This document shows, in pieces, positions 24,498-32,807 of a DNA stretch of 64,000 bases. Where the stretch lies: the NCBI RefSeq assembly GCF_029854195.1, contig NZ_CP122960.1, forward strand, positions 998,001 to 1,062,000, written 5' to 3'. The position numbers and the translations under genes are program-made. Source of the DNA: Amylibacter sp. IMCC11727 (lineage in GTDB: Bacteria > Pseudomonadota > Alphaproteobacteria > Rhodobacterales > Rhodobacteraceae). Under the pieces are notes generated by a model. That model worked only from the letters and a program-made list of their open reading frames with translations. It was not told where the DNA came from and did not search any database. The stretch's first letter is position 1. Each line of letters begins with the position of its first letter.

Positions 24498-25028
24498 ATG
24501 AAAAGTATTAGAAATGTTATTGTTTTTCTTATTTGTGCGAACATTTGGATGCCCGAAAAGGTATTGTCGCAGGAACACACAGTTCGAAGCGCCCTGACTT
24601 GTTTACATGATGTCACAGAAGTGACCGCGCTTGAGAAGGCGCAGGCGTGTTTTGAGATAGCTAGCACCGCTTGTTTTGTTATCGACCCATCTAAAACTGT
24701 CTTGCAAAGTAGCCTTGGTGAAGCAGCCTGCCATCGTGAAAACGTTTCAATTATCTTGGAGGAGATGAGGGCATTCGCGAATGACACTTCGGATGATGTT
24801 ACGGAGATAATCAGATTCATTCGAAAAAGCTCCGTCGATCGGTCCGTCGCAGTGATAAACGCAGAGTGCGCGCATCATCGTGCGATTTTAGCGGGTGGAC
24901 ATAAGCCTTGGTTGAAAGCATTGACTGACGAAGAAACCGCGTCATTGGATCGTTCCGAGGGCTTGTGTCTTATGTCACATTATCTCGTCCATTATTGGCG
25001 GGTTGTTGTGTTAAACTTGGTGAAATAG
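24498..25028 (+). CDS. Hypothetical secreted cysteine-containing protein (AT-rich)
   Basis: 176 residues. Signal peptide MKSIRNVIVFLICANIWMPEKVLSQ, cleavage near residue 25. The mature part has six cysteines (LTCLHD, QACFE, TACFV, AACHRE, AECAHH, GLCLMS), likely paired in the periplasm, and is predicted mostly helical. A resemblance to LprI/DUF1311-type lysozyme-inhibitor folds is possible but not demonstrated. The base composition is more AT-rich than ruvB and tol genes on both sides. No function assigned. Confidence 0.6.
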   Translation: MKSIRNVIVFLICANIWMPEKVLSQEHTVRSALTCLHDVTEVTALEKAQACFEIASTACFVIDPSKTVLQSSLGEAACHRENVSIILEEMRAFANDTSDDVTEIIRFIRKSSVDRSVAVINAECAHHRAILAGGHKPWLKALTDEETASLDRSEGLCLMSHYLVHYWRVVVLNLVK

Positions 25029-25095
25029 GCAAAGCTGATTGCCCCAATCCAATCTGGCCCTTCAAAACCGGGAGCGAGGCGTCTAAATACCACCC

Positions 25096-25752
25096 ATGAT
25101 CAATATCGCTGAAAATCCCGCTCGTCTTTTTACGTCTCCCGACCAGACCTATCACTTTGCCCGTTGGGGGCGTCCTCTTGCGCCTGTGGTTTTTGGGGTG
25201 GGGGATGAAAGCTTGCCGCATTTGAAGGATGCGATTTCTATGACGGTGGGGATCACGGGGGCGCCTTTGGCGGAAACGGACCCAGAGCTGGGTGCGAACT
25301 TCATGTGGTTTTTCTGTCGTGAATGGGACGAGATGACGGGGATTCCGAACCTCGATAAACTTGTTCCGAATTTTGACGGAACCATTGCGGCGTTGAAGGC
25401 GCAGGAGGCGTCGCGGTATCGCACATTTGCGTTTGATAAAGACGGGGCCATTCAGCTGTGTGTTGTGATGATCCGCGTGGATGCTGCAACGGAAGCGTTG
25501 TCGTTGCAAACGCTCGGGACCAGCGAAACGTTTCAGTCGCTTTTGACGTTTTCCGAAACTGCGTTTGACGCACAATCCCCCATTGCAATGATCAAGGCGA
25601 ACAATCTGTGCATCGTGAAACCTGAATATGCGGCGGTGGTACGGGCGGCCTATGATCCTGCCTTGCCCGCAGCGAGCGAGGACCCGTCACATGCGTTGCG
25701 GGTGTCCGCGCGGGCGATGAAGTTGCTGGCGGATATTGAAGATGAGGCATGA
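25096..25752 (+). CDS. Uncharacterised protein upstream of ybgC
   Basis: 218 residues, cytoplasmic, no signal peptide or membrane segment. Starts MINIAENPARLF and contains a PLAPVVFGVGDESL stretch and an acidic segment around 60-80 with ETDPELGANFMWFFCREWDE. No catalytic motif recognised. It overlaps ybgC by 11 bases, so it is the first gene of the tol-pal transcription unit in this organism; a link with envelope maintenance is inferred only from position. Confidence 0.75.
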   Translation: MINIAENPARLFTSPDQTYHFARWGRPLAPVVFGVGDESLPHLKDAISMTVGITGAPLAETDPELGANFMWFFCREWDEMTGIPNLDKLVPNFDGTIAALKAQEASRYRTFAFDKDGAIQLCVVMIRVDAATEALSLQTLGTSETFQSLLTFSETAFDAQSPIAMIKANNLCIVKPEYAAVVRAAYDPALPAASEDPSHALRVSARAMKLLADIEDEA

Positions 25753-26134
25753 GTTTCATGTTCGGGTGTATTACGAGGACACGGACCTTGCGGGGATCGT
25801 GTATTACGCCAATTACCTGAAATTTATTGAACGGGCGCGCAGCACGATGGTGCGCGAAGCAGGGATCGACCAGAACTCCATGAAAGAAGGCGACGGGTTG
25901 GTTTTTGCGGTGCGCCACGTGGATGCGACCTATCTTAAACCTGCGAAAATGGATGATGAGTTGCGGATTGCTACAAAACTGCAACAATTATCGGGAGCGC
26001 AGTTGTTGTTTGAGCAAGATGTCTTCCGTGGTGATGAAATGCTGTTTTCATCAAAGATTACAGTGATTTGCATGAATGGCGCAGGCCGCGTGATCCGCCT
26101 GCCAGCAGAAATTCGCGCACAACTGGCGCTTTAA
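25742..26134 (+). CDS. ybgC: Tol-Pal-associated acyl-CoA thioesterase YbgC
   Basis: 130 residues, a single hotdog domain. The catalytic segment is RVYYEDTDLAGIVYYANYLKFIERAR (Asp and Tyr of the 4-hydroxybenzoyl-CoA thioesterase type, near residues 10-35). Hydrolyses short or medium acyl-CoAs or acyl-ACP at the inner membrane and is the classical first gene of tol-pal operons. ATG 25742 lies inside the end of the preceding gene. Confidence 0.93.
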   Translation: MRHEFHVRVYYEDTDLAGIVYYANYLKFIERARSTMVREAGIDQNSMKEGDGLVFAVRHVDATYLKPAKMDDELRIATKLQQLSGAQLLFEQDVFRGDEMLFSSKITVICMNGAGRVIRLPAEIRAQLAL

Positions 26135-26264
26135 CGCACATTTGACCGCTTAAGGCGCAAAGAAATGGTGTTTTTTCTGCGTCCAATGACTATATTTGCA
26201 GCTAACAAAAACGCCGCTGGCAAACAGCGGTATCAGGCAGCGTAAAATAAAGTCGGGCGGACAT

Positions 26265-26960
26265 ATGGAAACTGAAACACTCGCCGCAGTGCAAGAAGTC
26301 GATTTTTCGATGCTTGCGCTGTTCCTTCGTGCAACGATCACGGTGAAAATCGTGATGCTGATTTTGATCTTTGCCTCCGTTTGGAGTTGGGGGATCATTA
26401 TTCAGAAGTTCATTAATTATCGAATTGCCAAGAAAGACAGCGATCAGTTTGATCGTGCGTTTTGGTCTGGTGATCCACTGGATGAGCTGTTTGATCGGTT
26501 GGGGCCAGAACCCAGGGGTGGCGCGGAGCGAATTTTCGCGGCTGGCATGACAGAATGGCGGCGGTCGCATCGCAGTGACGGCAATTTGATTGCAGGCGCA
26601 CAGGCGCGGATTGATCGGTCCATGGATGTTGCGATCAATCGTGAAAGCGAAAAGTTGAACAATGGTCTGACATTCTTGGCCACCGTGGGGGCGATTGCGC
26701 CGTTTGTGGGGTTGTTCGGCACCGTTTGGGGGATCAAGCATTCGTTCGAGGAAATCGCCATCCAGCAAAATACGGATTTGGCGGTTGTAGCCCCTGGTAT
26801 TGCCGAAGCATTGGTTGCAACGGCGCTTGGTCTGTTGGCAGCGATCCCAGCGGTTATTTTCTATAACAAGCTGAGCACAGATGCGGATCGGTTGATCAGC
26901 GGCTATGACAGTTTTGCCGACGAATTTGCGACCATTCTGTCGCGTCAGTTGGACAGCTGA
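26265..26960 (+). CDS. tolQ: Tol-Pal proton channel subunit TolQ
   Basis: 231 residues from ATG 26265 (METETLAAVQEVDFSM); an upstream in-frame opening is not conserved. Three transmembrane helices: about 17-38, a pair at about 135-157 (FLATVGAIAPFVGLFGTVWGI) and 170-193 (PGIAEALVATALGLLAAIPAVIFYN), the MotA/ExbB/TolQ fold. With TolR it couples the proton-motive force to TolA during cell constriction and outer-membrane stability. Confidence 0.96.
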   Translation: METETLAAVQEVDFSMLALFLRATITVKIVMLILIFASVWSWGIIIQKFINYRIAKKDSDQFDRAFWSGDPLDELFDRLGPEPRGGAERIFAAGMTEWRRSHRSDGNLIAGAQARIDRSMDVAINRESEKLNNGLTFLATVGAIAPFVGLFGTVWGIKHSFEEIAIQQNTDLAVVAPGIAEALVATALGLLAAIPAVIFYNKLSTDADRLISGYDSFADEFATILSRQLDS

Positions 26961-26961
26961 T

Positions 26962-27450
26962 ATGGGACCAGTCATGGCAAGTGGTGGTGGCGGAGGGGGT
27001 CGTAAAGGCCGCCGCAGCCACGGGAAACGCAAACCGATGGCGGAAATCAACGTTACGCCATTTGTGGATGTGATGTTGGTGCTGTTGATCATCTTTATGG
27101 TCGCCGCGCCGTTGTTAACCGTGGGTGTGCCGATTGAGTTGCCCAAAACGGCAGCCACGTCCTTGCCTCAAGAACAAGAAGAGCCGTTGGCGTTGGCCGT
27201 GGCGGCGGATGGTACGCTGGTTCTGCAATCCGTGGAAATTGAACGCGAAACGCTGATCCCGAAACTGCGTGCCATTGCGGCAGAGCGGGAAGACGACAAG
27301 GTGTTTTTGCGTGCGGATGGATCGGTGCCGTATTCCACTGTGATGGAAATTATGGGCGCGTTGAATGCTGGCGGGTTTCGCAACATTGGCTTGGTTACCG
27401 ATGGGGGTGGTCCACGGCTGGATGGAACTGATGCGAGCGTGGTGGAGTAG
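26962..27450 (+). CDS. tolR: Tol-Pal inner-membrane subunit TolR
   Basis: 162 residues starting one base after the TolQ stop. A Gly/Arg/Lys-rich cytoplasmic tail, then one helix INVTPFVDVMLVLLIIFMVAA (about 33-53) with the proton-carrying Asp, and a periplasmic ExbD/TolR domain ending in EIMGALNAGGFRNIGLVTD. ATG 26974 is an alternative start. Confidence 0.96.
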   Translation: MGPVMASGGGGGGRKGRRSHGKRKPMAEINVTPFVDVMLVLLIIFMVAAPLLTVGVPIELPKTAATSLPQEQEEPLALAVAADGTLVLQSVEIERETLIPKLRAIAAEREDDKVFLRADGSVPYSTVMEIMGALNAGGFRNIGLVTDGGGPRLDGTDASVVE

Positions 27451-27459
27451 GGATCGGTC

Positions 27460-28650
27460 TTGGAGACAGGCACCAAAATATCACTGGGCGCGCATGGCGC
27501 ATTGATTGGGTTAGCCGTTTTCGGTGGGCCCTTGTTCGATGCGGATGACAGCAAAGCGATTCAGATTTCCGAGGTGTCTATAATCTCGGCAGAGGCGTTT
27601 GATGGACTGATGTCCACCGCGCCCAATCCCAATGTGGACGAGCCCCAGCAATCTGAGTTGGCTCAGCCTGAGCCTGTGGTTGATGTGCCAATTGAAACCG
27701 AGCCTGTGGAAGACGTTGTTCAAGAGCCTGTTGAGCCAGAGGTGCAAGAAATTGCCGAGCCAGAGCCGACGCCCGAATTGGAAACAACCCCAGCAGAGCC
27801 AGAGGTTCCCGAAGGGGCAGTGACACAAGAGGCCACGGGCAGCGAAGTTGTGGCCCCTGATGCACGCGAAGCAGAGGTTGATCAAAGCGGGCAGGTGGAC
27901 CCTGAGCGTTTGGCCTTGTTGCGGCCCAAAGCGCGCCCTGCGCCGCGCATTTCAGATGAGGTGGTGGAAAAGCCGCCAACAGATGCGGAACGCTCAGAAG
28001 AGACTGTGGAACAGACACAGCCAAGCGAAGAGCCCGCTGAGGTCAAGCCTGAAGAAACAGAAGAAGCGGCAAAGCCTGAAAGCACAACAGAGATTGTGAC
28101 TGAGGCGGATGACGTTGATCCAGATTCTGCTGCGCCAGTGAAATCTGCGCGTCCCAAAGGGCGGCCTTCGGATATTGTGCAAAAGGCACAAGCCCGCAAG
28201 GCGGCAGCTGAAAAGGCCGCAGCGGACAAAATCGCTGCAGATAAAGCCGCGAAAGAAGCTGCGAAAAAGGCCGAAGCCGAAGCGATTGAGGCAGCGTTAA
28301 AAGCGGCGCAAGCCGAAGCATCCAAACCGAGTGGCCCGCCGCTGACAGGTCGTGAAAAGGGTGCGTTGGTGCTGGCGGTTCAAGAGTGTTGGAACCCGCC
28401 AATCGGCGTGCAAAACGCGGCTGATTTAAAGGTGACATTGCTGGTGGAATTGAACGAGCAAGGTCGGATTACAGATGGTCCCACATTGATTAGCCCGTCA
28501 GGCAGCCCACAAGGCGTTGTGAAACAAGCCTATGAGGCAGGGAGACGGGCGTTGATCCGATGTGCGCCTTACAGCTTGCCAAAAGACAAATATGAACAAT
28601 GGCGTCAGATTGAAGTGACGTTTAATCCCCAGAACATGGTGGTGAGATGA
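27460..28650 (+). CDS. tolA: TolA-type energy transducer
   Basis: 396 residues from a TTG start at 27460. A short N-terminal hydrophobic segment (about 6-23, LGAHGALIGLAVFGG) anchors it. Residues 60-235 are Pro/Glu/Val-rich and low in complexity, 240-310 are an Ala/Lys/Glu helical rod (KAAAEKAAADKIAADKA), and 315-396 form the globular Pal/TolB-contacting domain with QECWNPPIGV and an Ala-Leu-Ile-Arg-Cys-Ala-Pro-Tyr segment. It links TolQR to Pal across the periplasm. The repetitive middle makes alignment poor, but position and architecture are decisive. ATGA overlap with tolB. Confidence 0.93.
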   Translation: METGTKISLGAHGALIGLAVFGGPLFDADDSKAIQISEVSIISAEAFDGLMSTAPNPNVDEPQQSELAQPEPVVDVPIETEPVEDVVQEPVEPEVQEIAEPEPTPELETTPAEPEVPEGAVTQEATGSEVVAPDAREAEVDQSGQVDPERLALLRPKARPAPRISDEVVEKPPTDAERSEETVEQTQPSEEPAEVKPEETEEAAKPESTTEIVTEADDVDPDSAAPVKSARPKGRPSDIVQKAQARKAAAEKAAADKIAADKAAKEAAKKAEAEAIEAALKAAQAEASKPSGPPLTGREKGALVLAVQECWNPPIGVQNAADLKVTLLVELNEQGRITDGPTLISPSGSPQGVVKQAYEAGRRALIRCAPYSLPKDKYEQWRQIEVTFNPQNMVVR

Positions 28651-29966
28651 TGAAACAATTCCTGAAACTGATGATTGCGGCGGTGATGCTGGGTGTGCCA
28701 GCGCAGGCCCAAGAAAATGGGCCGCTGCGCATTGAGATCACCGAAGGCATCATTGAGCCGATGCCGATCGCGATCCCTGGGTTTGTGGCGGAAAACGCAG
28801 GTGCAGAAGCCTTTGCGCAACAGTTGACGCAAGTGGTGACGAGCGATTTGGTTGGCTCTGGCCTGTTTCGCAACATTGATCCAGCGGCCTATATCGGCAG
28901 TGTGACCAATTTCAACGCCCCTGTGTCCTTTCCGGATTGGAAGGCGATTAACGCGCAAGCCTTGATTACCGGCGCGGTGAGCCTGACAGATGACAATCAG
29001 ATGGTGGTTAAGTTCCGTCTGTTTGATGTGTTTGGCCAGGAAACCCTGCTTGGATTGCAATTCGCTGCGAGTAGTCAGAGCTGGCGGCGGATGAGCCATA
29101 AAGTGGCGGATCAGGTTTATGCGCGTCTGACAGGGGAAGACCCGTATTTTGACAGCCGCGTTGTCTATATCGCGGAAGAAGGCCCGAAGAATGATCGGAA
29201 AAAGCGCCTTGCGGTGATGGATTATGACGGGGCGAACACGCGGTATTTGACGGGCAGTGATGATATCGTTCTGGCCCCACGGTTTTCGCCCAATGCCCGC
29301 GAGATTATTTACACCAGTTATGAAACAGGTGTGCCGCAAGTGTTTTTGATGAACGTTGATACGCTGTCACGCCGTGTTTTGGACAGTGAGCGCAACATGA
29401 CCTTTGCACCGCGGTTTAGCCCAGATGGGCGCAAGGTTGTGATGTCGCTGTCCAGCGGCGCGAAATCGGATTTGTATTCGTTTGACATTGCCACAGGGCA
29501 AAAGACGCAGCTGACCAATACATCGGCCATTGATACCGCGCCGAGTTATTCCCCCGATGGCAGCCAGATTGTGTTCGAAAGTGACCGTGGTGGCGGACAG
29601 CAGATTTACGTGATGCCAGCCAATGGCGGACCAGCCCAGCGGATCAGCTTTGGCACAGGACGCTATGGGACACCAGTTTGGTCACCGCGTGGAGACATGA
29701 TTGCGTTTACCAATATCAGCGGTGGGCGGTTCCATATTGGTGTGATGCGCACCGATGGCAGCCAAGAAAAGCTGCTGACGGGGTCGTTTCTGGATGAGGG
29801 GCCAACATGGTCCCCCAATGGCCGTGTGATTATGTTTTTCCGTGAAACACAGGGGTCGGATGGTGCGCCGAGCCTGTTTTCCGTGGATGTCACAGGACAG
29901 TTTTTAAAGAAGGTGGCAACGCCGACATTCGGGTCTGATCCCGCGTGGTCAGGGTTGCTGGAGTAA
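28647..29966 (+). CDS. tolB: Tol-Pal periplasmic beta-propeller TolB
   Basis: 439 residues. Signal peptide MMKQFLKLMIAAVMLGVPAQAQ, then an N-terminal alpha/beta domain (about 25-165), then propeller repeats with the PxFSPDG/SxDG motif: APRFSPNAREI, FAPRFSPDGRK, APSYSPDGSQIVFESDRGG, TPVWSPRGDMIAF and GPTWSPNGRVIMFF. Binds Pal and colicin-type ligands. Start overlaps the tolA stop by four bases. Confidence 0.97.
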   Translation: MMKQFLKLMIAAVMLGVPAQAQENGPLRIEITEGIIEPMPIAIPGFVAENAGAEAFAQQLTQVVTSDLVGSGLFRNIDPAAYIGSVTNFNAPVSFPDWKAINAQALITGAVSLTDDNQMVVKFRLFDVFGQETLLGLQFAASSQSWRRMSHKVADQVYARLTGEDPYFDSRVVYIAEEGPKNDRKKRLAVMDYDGANTRYLTGSDDIVLAPRFSPNAREIIYTSYETGVPQVFLMNVDTLSRRVLDSERNMTFAPRFSPDGRKVVMSLSSGAKSDLYSFDIATGQKTQLTNTSAIDTAPSYSPDGSQIVFESDRGGGQQIYVMPANGGPAQRISFGTGRYGTPVWSPRGDMIAFTNISGGRFHIGVMRTDGSQEKLLTGSFLDEGPTWSPNGRVIMFFRETQGSDGAPSLFSVDVTGQFLKKVATPTFGSDPAWSGLLE

Positions 29967-30047
29967 GGTTGATTCCCAATCGGGGGATTACCTGTTATAG
30001 AATGAATAAGCGCACAAGAGATGCGTTTCATGCGAAAGGATGAGCAG

Positions 30048-30560
30048 ATGACAATAACAAAGATGGGTATGGCCTTGGCCTGTGTGCTGGCGCTGACGGC
30101 GTGTCAGGATTTCCGCAATAACGGTGCTGATGGCGCTGGTGGCAATGGGGTGAACGGTGTTGACCCGAACCTTGTGGGGGCGAATGACCCAACATCCGTT
30201 GCGTATTTCAACCAGACAATCGGAGACCGTGTTTTGTTCCAAGTGGATCAAAGCACGCTGACACCAGACGCCATTCAAACGCTGGACGGTCAGGCTGGTT
30301 GGTTGTTGGCCAACACAAGCTACACCACCACAATCGAAGGCCATGCCGATGAGCAGGGCACGCGGGAATACAACCTTGCGCTGGGGGCCCGTCGGGCCAA
30401 TGCAGTGCGGGACTATTTGGTGAGCCGTGGTATTGCCGCCAATCGCATCGACATCGTGACATACGGTAAAGAACGCCCGTTGGCGGTGTGTTCCACCGAA
30501 GAATGCTGGTCTAAAAACCGCCGTGCGGTGACTTTGGTTGCGGCAGGCCTGTCGGGCTGA
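30048..30560 (+). CDS. pal: Peptidoglycan-associated lipoprotein Pal
   Basis: 170 residues from ATG 30048 (AAAGGA 7 bases before). Lipobox LALTAC with lipidated Cys near residue 19. After a Gly/Asn linker the OmpA-like peptidoglycan-binding domain spans about 60-165: VLFQVDQSTLTPDA, IEGHADEQGTREYNLALGARRANAV and SYGKERP-type ending (TYGKERPLAVC). Outer-membrane anchor of the Tol-Pal complex. A terminator-like hairpin follows. Confidence 0.97.
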   Translation: MTITKMGMALACVLALTACQDFRNNGADGAGGNGVNGVDPNLVGANDPTSVAYFNQTIGDRVLFQVDQSTLTPDAIQTLDGQAGWLLANTSYTTTIEGHADEQGTREYNLALGARRANAVRDYLVSRGIAANRIDIVTYGKERPLAVCSTEECWSKNRRAVTLVAAGLSG

Positions 30561-30570
30561 TCACATTAGG

Positions 30571-30601
30571 TCCGCCGTTTGTGTGTAAGGCAAGCGGCGG
30601 A
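30571..30601 (+). terminator. Terminator-like hairpin behind pal
   Basis: TCCGCCGTTTG/CAAGCGGCGGA, 11 bp with one G-U, 9-base loop, followed by TTTTGAGTATTT. It is directly joined to the recurring element before cpoB. Confidence 0.65.
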
Positions 30602-30605
30602 TTTT

Positions 30606-30627
30606 GAGTATTTGGAGAACAAAGATG
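30606..30627 (+). repeat. Recurring 22-nt intergenic element, copy 5 (variant)
   Basis: GAGTATTTGGAGAACAAAG variant of the element; here GGAGAAC acts as ribosome binding site and the last three bases are the cpoB ATG. Confidence 0.5.
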
Positions 30628-31485
30628 CGGGTTTTTATGCGAAACGCAGTGAGTGCCGTTTTGATGGCGGTGGTTTTGTCGCCGCTGGCCGCGCATGCGC
30701 AGGATGAGCAAACCTTGGCGGATATCCGTCAGGAGTTGGAGTTTGTTTACGCCGAGATCGTGAACCTGAAGCGGGAGTTGTCCACAACAGGCAGTGCGGC
30801 GCAGACCACAAACAATGGCCCTGCCTTGCAACGTATTGATGCGCTGGAAGCGGAGGTGCGCCGTATCACAGGTGCGATTGAACAGAAACAAAACTGGATC
30901 GAAACCATCGTGTCAGACGGGACAAACCGTGTGGGCGATTTGGAGTTTCGGTTGTGCGAATTGGAAGCGGGCTGTGATATCGGCAGTTTGGATCGCACTG
31001 CACCGCTGGGTGGGAAAATCCCGAACCGTCAGGGTGGCAGTGTAACGCAAACCCCAACCGTAAGCGCGACAGACACTGGTGCGGTTGATACATCTGGTGC
31101 GACGCAGAGCGAGAAGGTCACCTTTCAACGGGCGATGGCCGCGTTTCAAGCGGAAGATTTCGCCAGCGCAAGCAGCCAGTTTGATACGTTGGTGACCAAT
31201 TTCCCAGGCGGCCCGCTGACGGGCGAGGCGCACTACTGGAAAGGGGCATCACAAGCTGGATTGGGCGATTGGGGCGCTGCGGCGCGCAGTTTCCTTGAGA
31301 GTTTCAGTGGGTCGCCGCAGGGGACCAAAGCGCCTGATGCGCTGTTCCGTCTGGGTATTTCACTGCGCGAATTGGGCCAGATCGAAGAGGCGTGTTTGAT
31401 GCTGTCCGAAGTGCCAATCCGCTATCCTTCTGCGCCGATCTTGGCCGAGGCTGCGGCAGAACGTGATGCGCTTGGCTGTTCCTAA
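30625..31485 (+). CDS. cpoB: Tol-Pal cell division coordinator CpoB (YbgF)
   Basis: 286 residues. Signal peptide MRVFMRNAVSAVLMAVVLSPLAAHA. A coiled coil at about 28-80 (ADIRQELEFVYAEIVNLKREL) is followed by a linker and TPR repeats from about 160: FQRAMAAFQAEDFASASSQFDTLVTNFPGGP, AHYWKGASQAGLGDWGAAARSF, ALFRLGISLRELGQ. Coordinates peptidoglycan synthesis with outer-membrane constriction. ATG 30625 was preferred over TTG 30604 because of the RBS and signal peptide. Confidence 0.94.
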   Translation: MRVFMRNAVSAVLMAVVLSPLAAHAQDEQTLADIRQELEFVYAEIVNLKRELSTTGSAAQTTNNGPALQRIDALEAEVRRITGAIEQKQNWIETIVSDGTNRVGDLEFRLCELEAGCDIGSLDRTAPLGGKIPNRQGGSVTQTPTVSATDTGAVDTSGATQSEKVTFQRAMAAFQAEDFASASSQFDTLVTNFPGGPLTGEAHYWKGASQAGLGDWGAAARSFLESFSGSPQGTKAPDALFRLGISLRELGQIEEACLMLSEVPIRYPSAPILAEAAAERDALGCS

Positions 31486-31503
31486 GACACACGGTTTGCG
31501 GGT

Positions 31504-32727
31504 GTGACCTGCGCCTTTTCGACATTTATGGAAGATGTGGCCGACGGCCCAATTGGTGTGGCCGTTTCTGGGGGCAGCGATTCGGTTGCTTTGTTGGTTT
31601 TGGCCGCAGATTGGGCGGTGCAACACGGTCGGACGGTTGCTGCGGTGACGGTGGATCATGGGTTGCGGAATGAGGCCGCGGATGAGGCCGAGGGTGTTGC
31701 AAGCCTGTGTGGATCGTTGGGCGTTGATCATACAATTTTGCGTTGGGATGGGCAGCACAGCGGCAACACCCAAGATGCGGCACGGCGGGCCCGCCATAAT
31801 TTGATTGGCGCTTGGGCCAAGGAGCACCGTTTGGTGGCTGTGGCAACAGGGCATACGCGAGATGACCAAGCAGAAACGTTTCTGTTGCGCCTGAAGCGGG
31901 GCAGTGGGGTTGATGGGCTGTCAGGCATGGCCCCAGCGGTTGTTAAAGACGGTGTATTATGGTTGCGCCCATTGTTGCGAGAGCGGCGCGATGTATTGCG
32001 CGAGATGCTGTTGGAGCGTGGTCTGACGTGGGTGGATGATCCGAGCAATGAGGATGATCGCTTTGATCGGGTGAAAATACGTAAGGCATTGGCATTGCTG
32101 GCAGAAACAGGAATTGATGTGGATGTTTTGGCCGATACAACGGATCGGTTAAGGACGGCGCGAACTGCGTTAGAGCAGATGACATTTGATGCAGCACAGG
32201 CGGTGGTTGTTCCCCGTGACATTGGATCAGTGCGTTGGTCTGTTCATGAAGCCGGGAAACATTCTGAAGAGGTGCAGTTGCGATTGTTGGCCCATTGTTT
32301 GCGGTGGGTGGCGCATCGCGAGTATCGACCGAGATTGGCGGCATTGAAATTGGCTTTGGCGGCGGTGACGCAAGGGCGGGCGCATAGTTTGAGTGGGTGT
32401 TTGATGAGCGAGGCGCGGCAGGGAATCGTTGAGATTAGCCGCGAGGCGTCTGCGATCCCCCCTAGCGATGCCGCATCACAATCGTTTGATCATCGCTGGG
32501 ACTGTGAGACAGCGGTCGGGGAGTGGCGCCCCTTGGGTGAGGCAGGATTGGCCAAATTTCCCCATTGGCGTGATACCGCCGAGCACAGAAATGCCCTGCT
32601 ATCTTCGCCGTCTTTATGGTACATTAACGAATTGAAGTCGGCCCCTTTTGTGGATACACACGGGTCTTGCAAGTGCTGGCTCCGCGAGGGGCCTGAAAGT
32701 TTCTATTCGTCGATCCTGTCGCATTGA
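31504..32727 (+). CDS. tilS: tRNA(Ile)-lysidine synthetase TilS
   Basis: 407 residues from GTG 31504 (ATG 31528 possible). PP-loop SGGSDSVALLVLA at about 21-33, then VTVDHGLRNEAADEAEGV, GHTRDDQAETFLLRLKRGSGVDGLSGM and WVDDPSNEDDRFDRVKIR, all TilS hallmarks. Modifies C34 of the CAU-anticodon tRNA to lysidine so that it reads AUA. In Proteobacteria of this order the usual neighbour is ftsH, as here. Confidence 0.95.
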   Translation: MTCAFSTFMEDVADGPIGVAVSGGSDSVALLVLAADWAVQHGRTVAAVTVDHGLRNEAADEAEGVASLCGSLGVDHTILRWDGQHSGNTQDAARRARHNLIGAWAKEHRLVAVATGHTRDDQAETFLLRLKRGSGVDGLSGMAPAVVKDGVLWLRPLLRERRDVLREMLLERGLTWVDDPSNEDDRFDRVKIRKALALLAETGIDVDVLADTTDRLRTARTALEQMTFDAAQAVVVPRDIGSVRWSVHEAGKHSEEVQLRLLAHCLRWVAHREYRPRLAALKLALAAVTQGRAHSLSGCLMSEARQGIVEISREASAIPPSDAASQSFDHRWDCETAVGEWRPLGEAGLAKFPHWRDTAEHRNALLSSPSLWYINELKSAPFVDTHGSCKCWLREGPESFYSSILSH

Positions 32728-32807
32728 AACACGACGCTGGGAGCTTATATTCTCGGTAACACTTCGTTAAGAAATCTAGCGCGTAATGCGCCTTGAGGAG
32801 AACCGTT

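Noticed and set aside
23280..24578. 432-codon minus-strand frame opposite ruvB
   Set aside because: Arg/Pro/His-rich, no RBS, covers the well-conserved RuvB motifs on the other strand.
27660..28330. Low-complexity Pro/Glu and Ala/Lys tracts as a repeat array or frameshifted region
   Set aside because: They are the expected rod of TolA in an intact frame.
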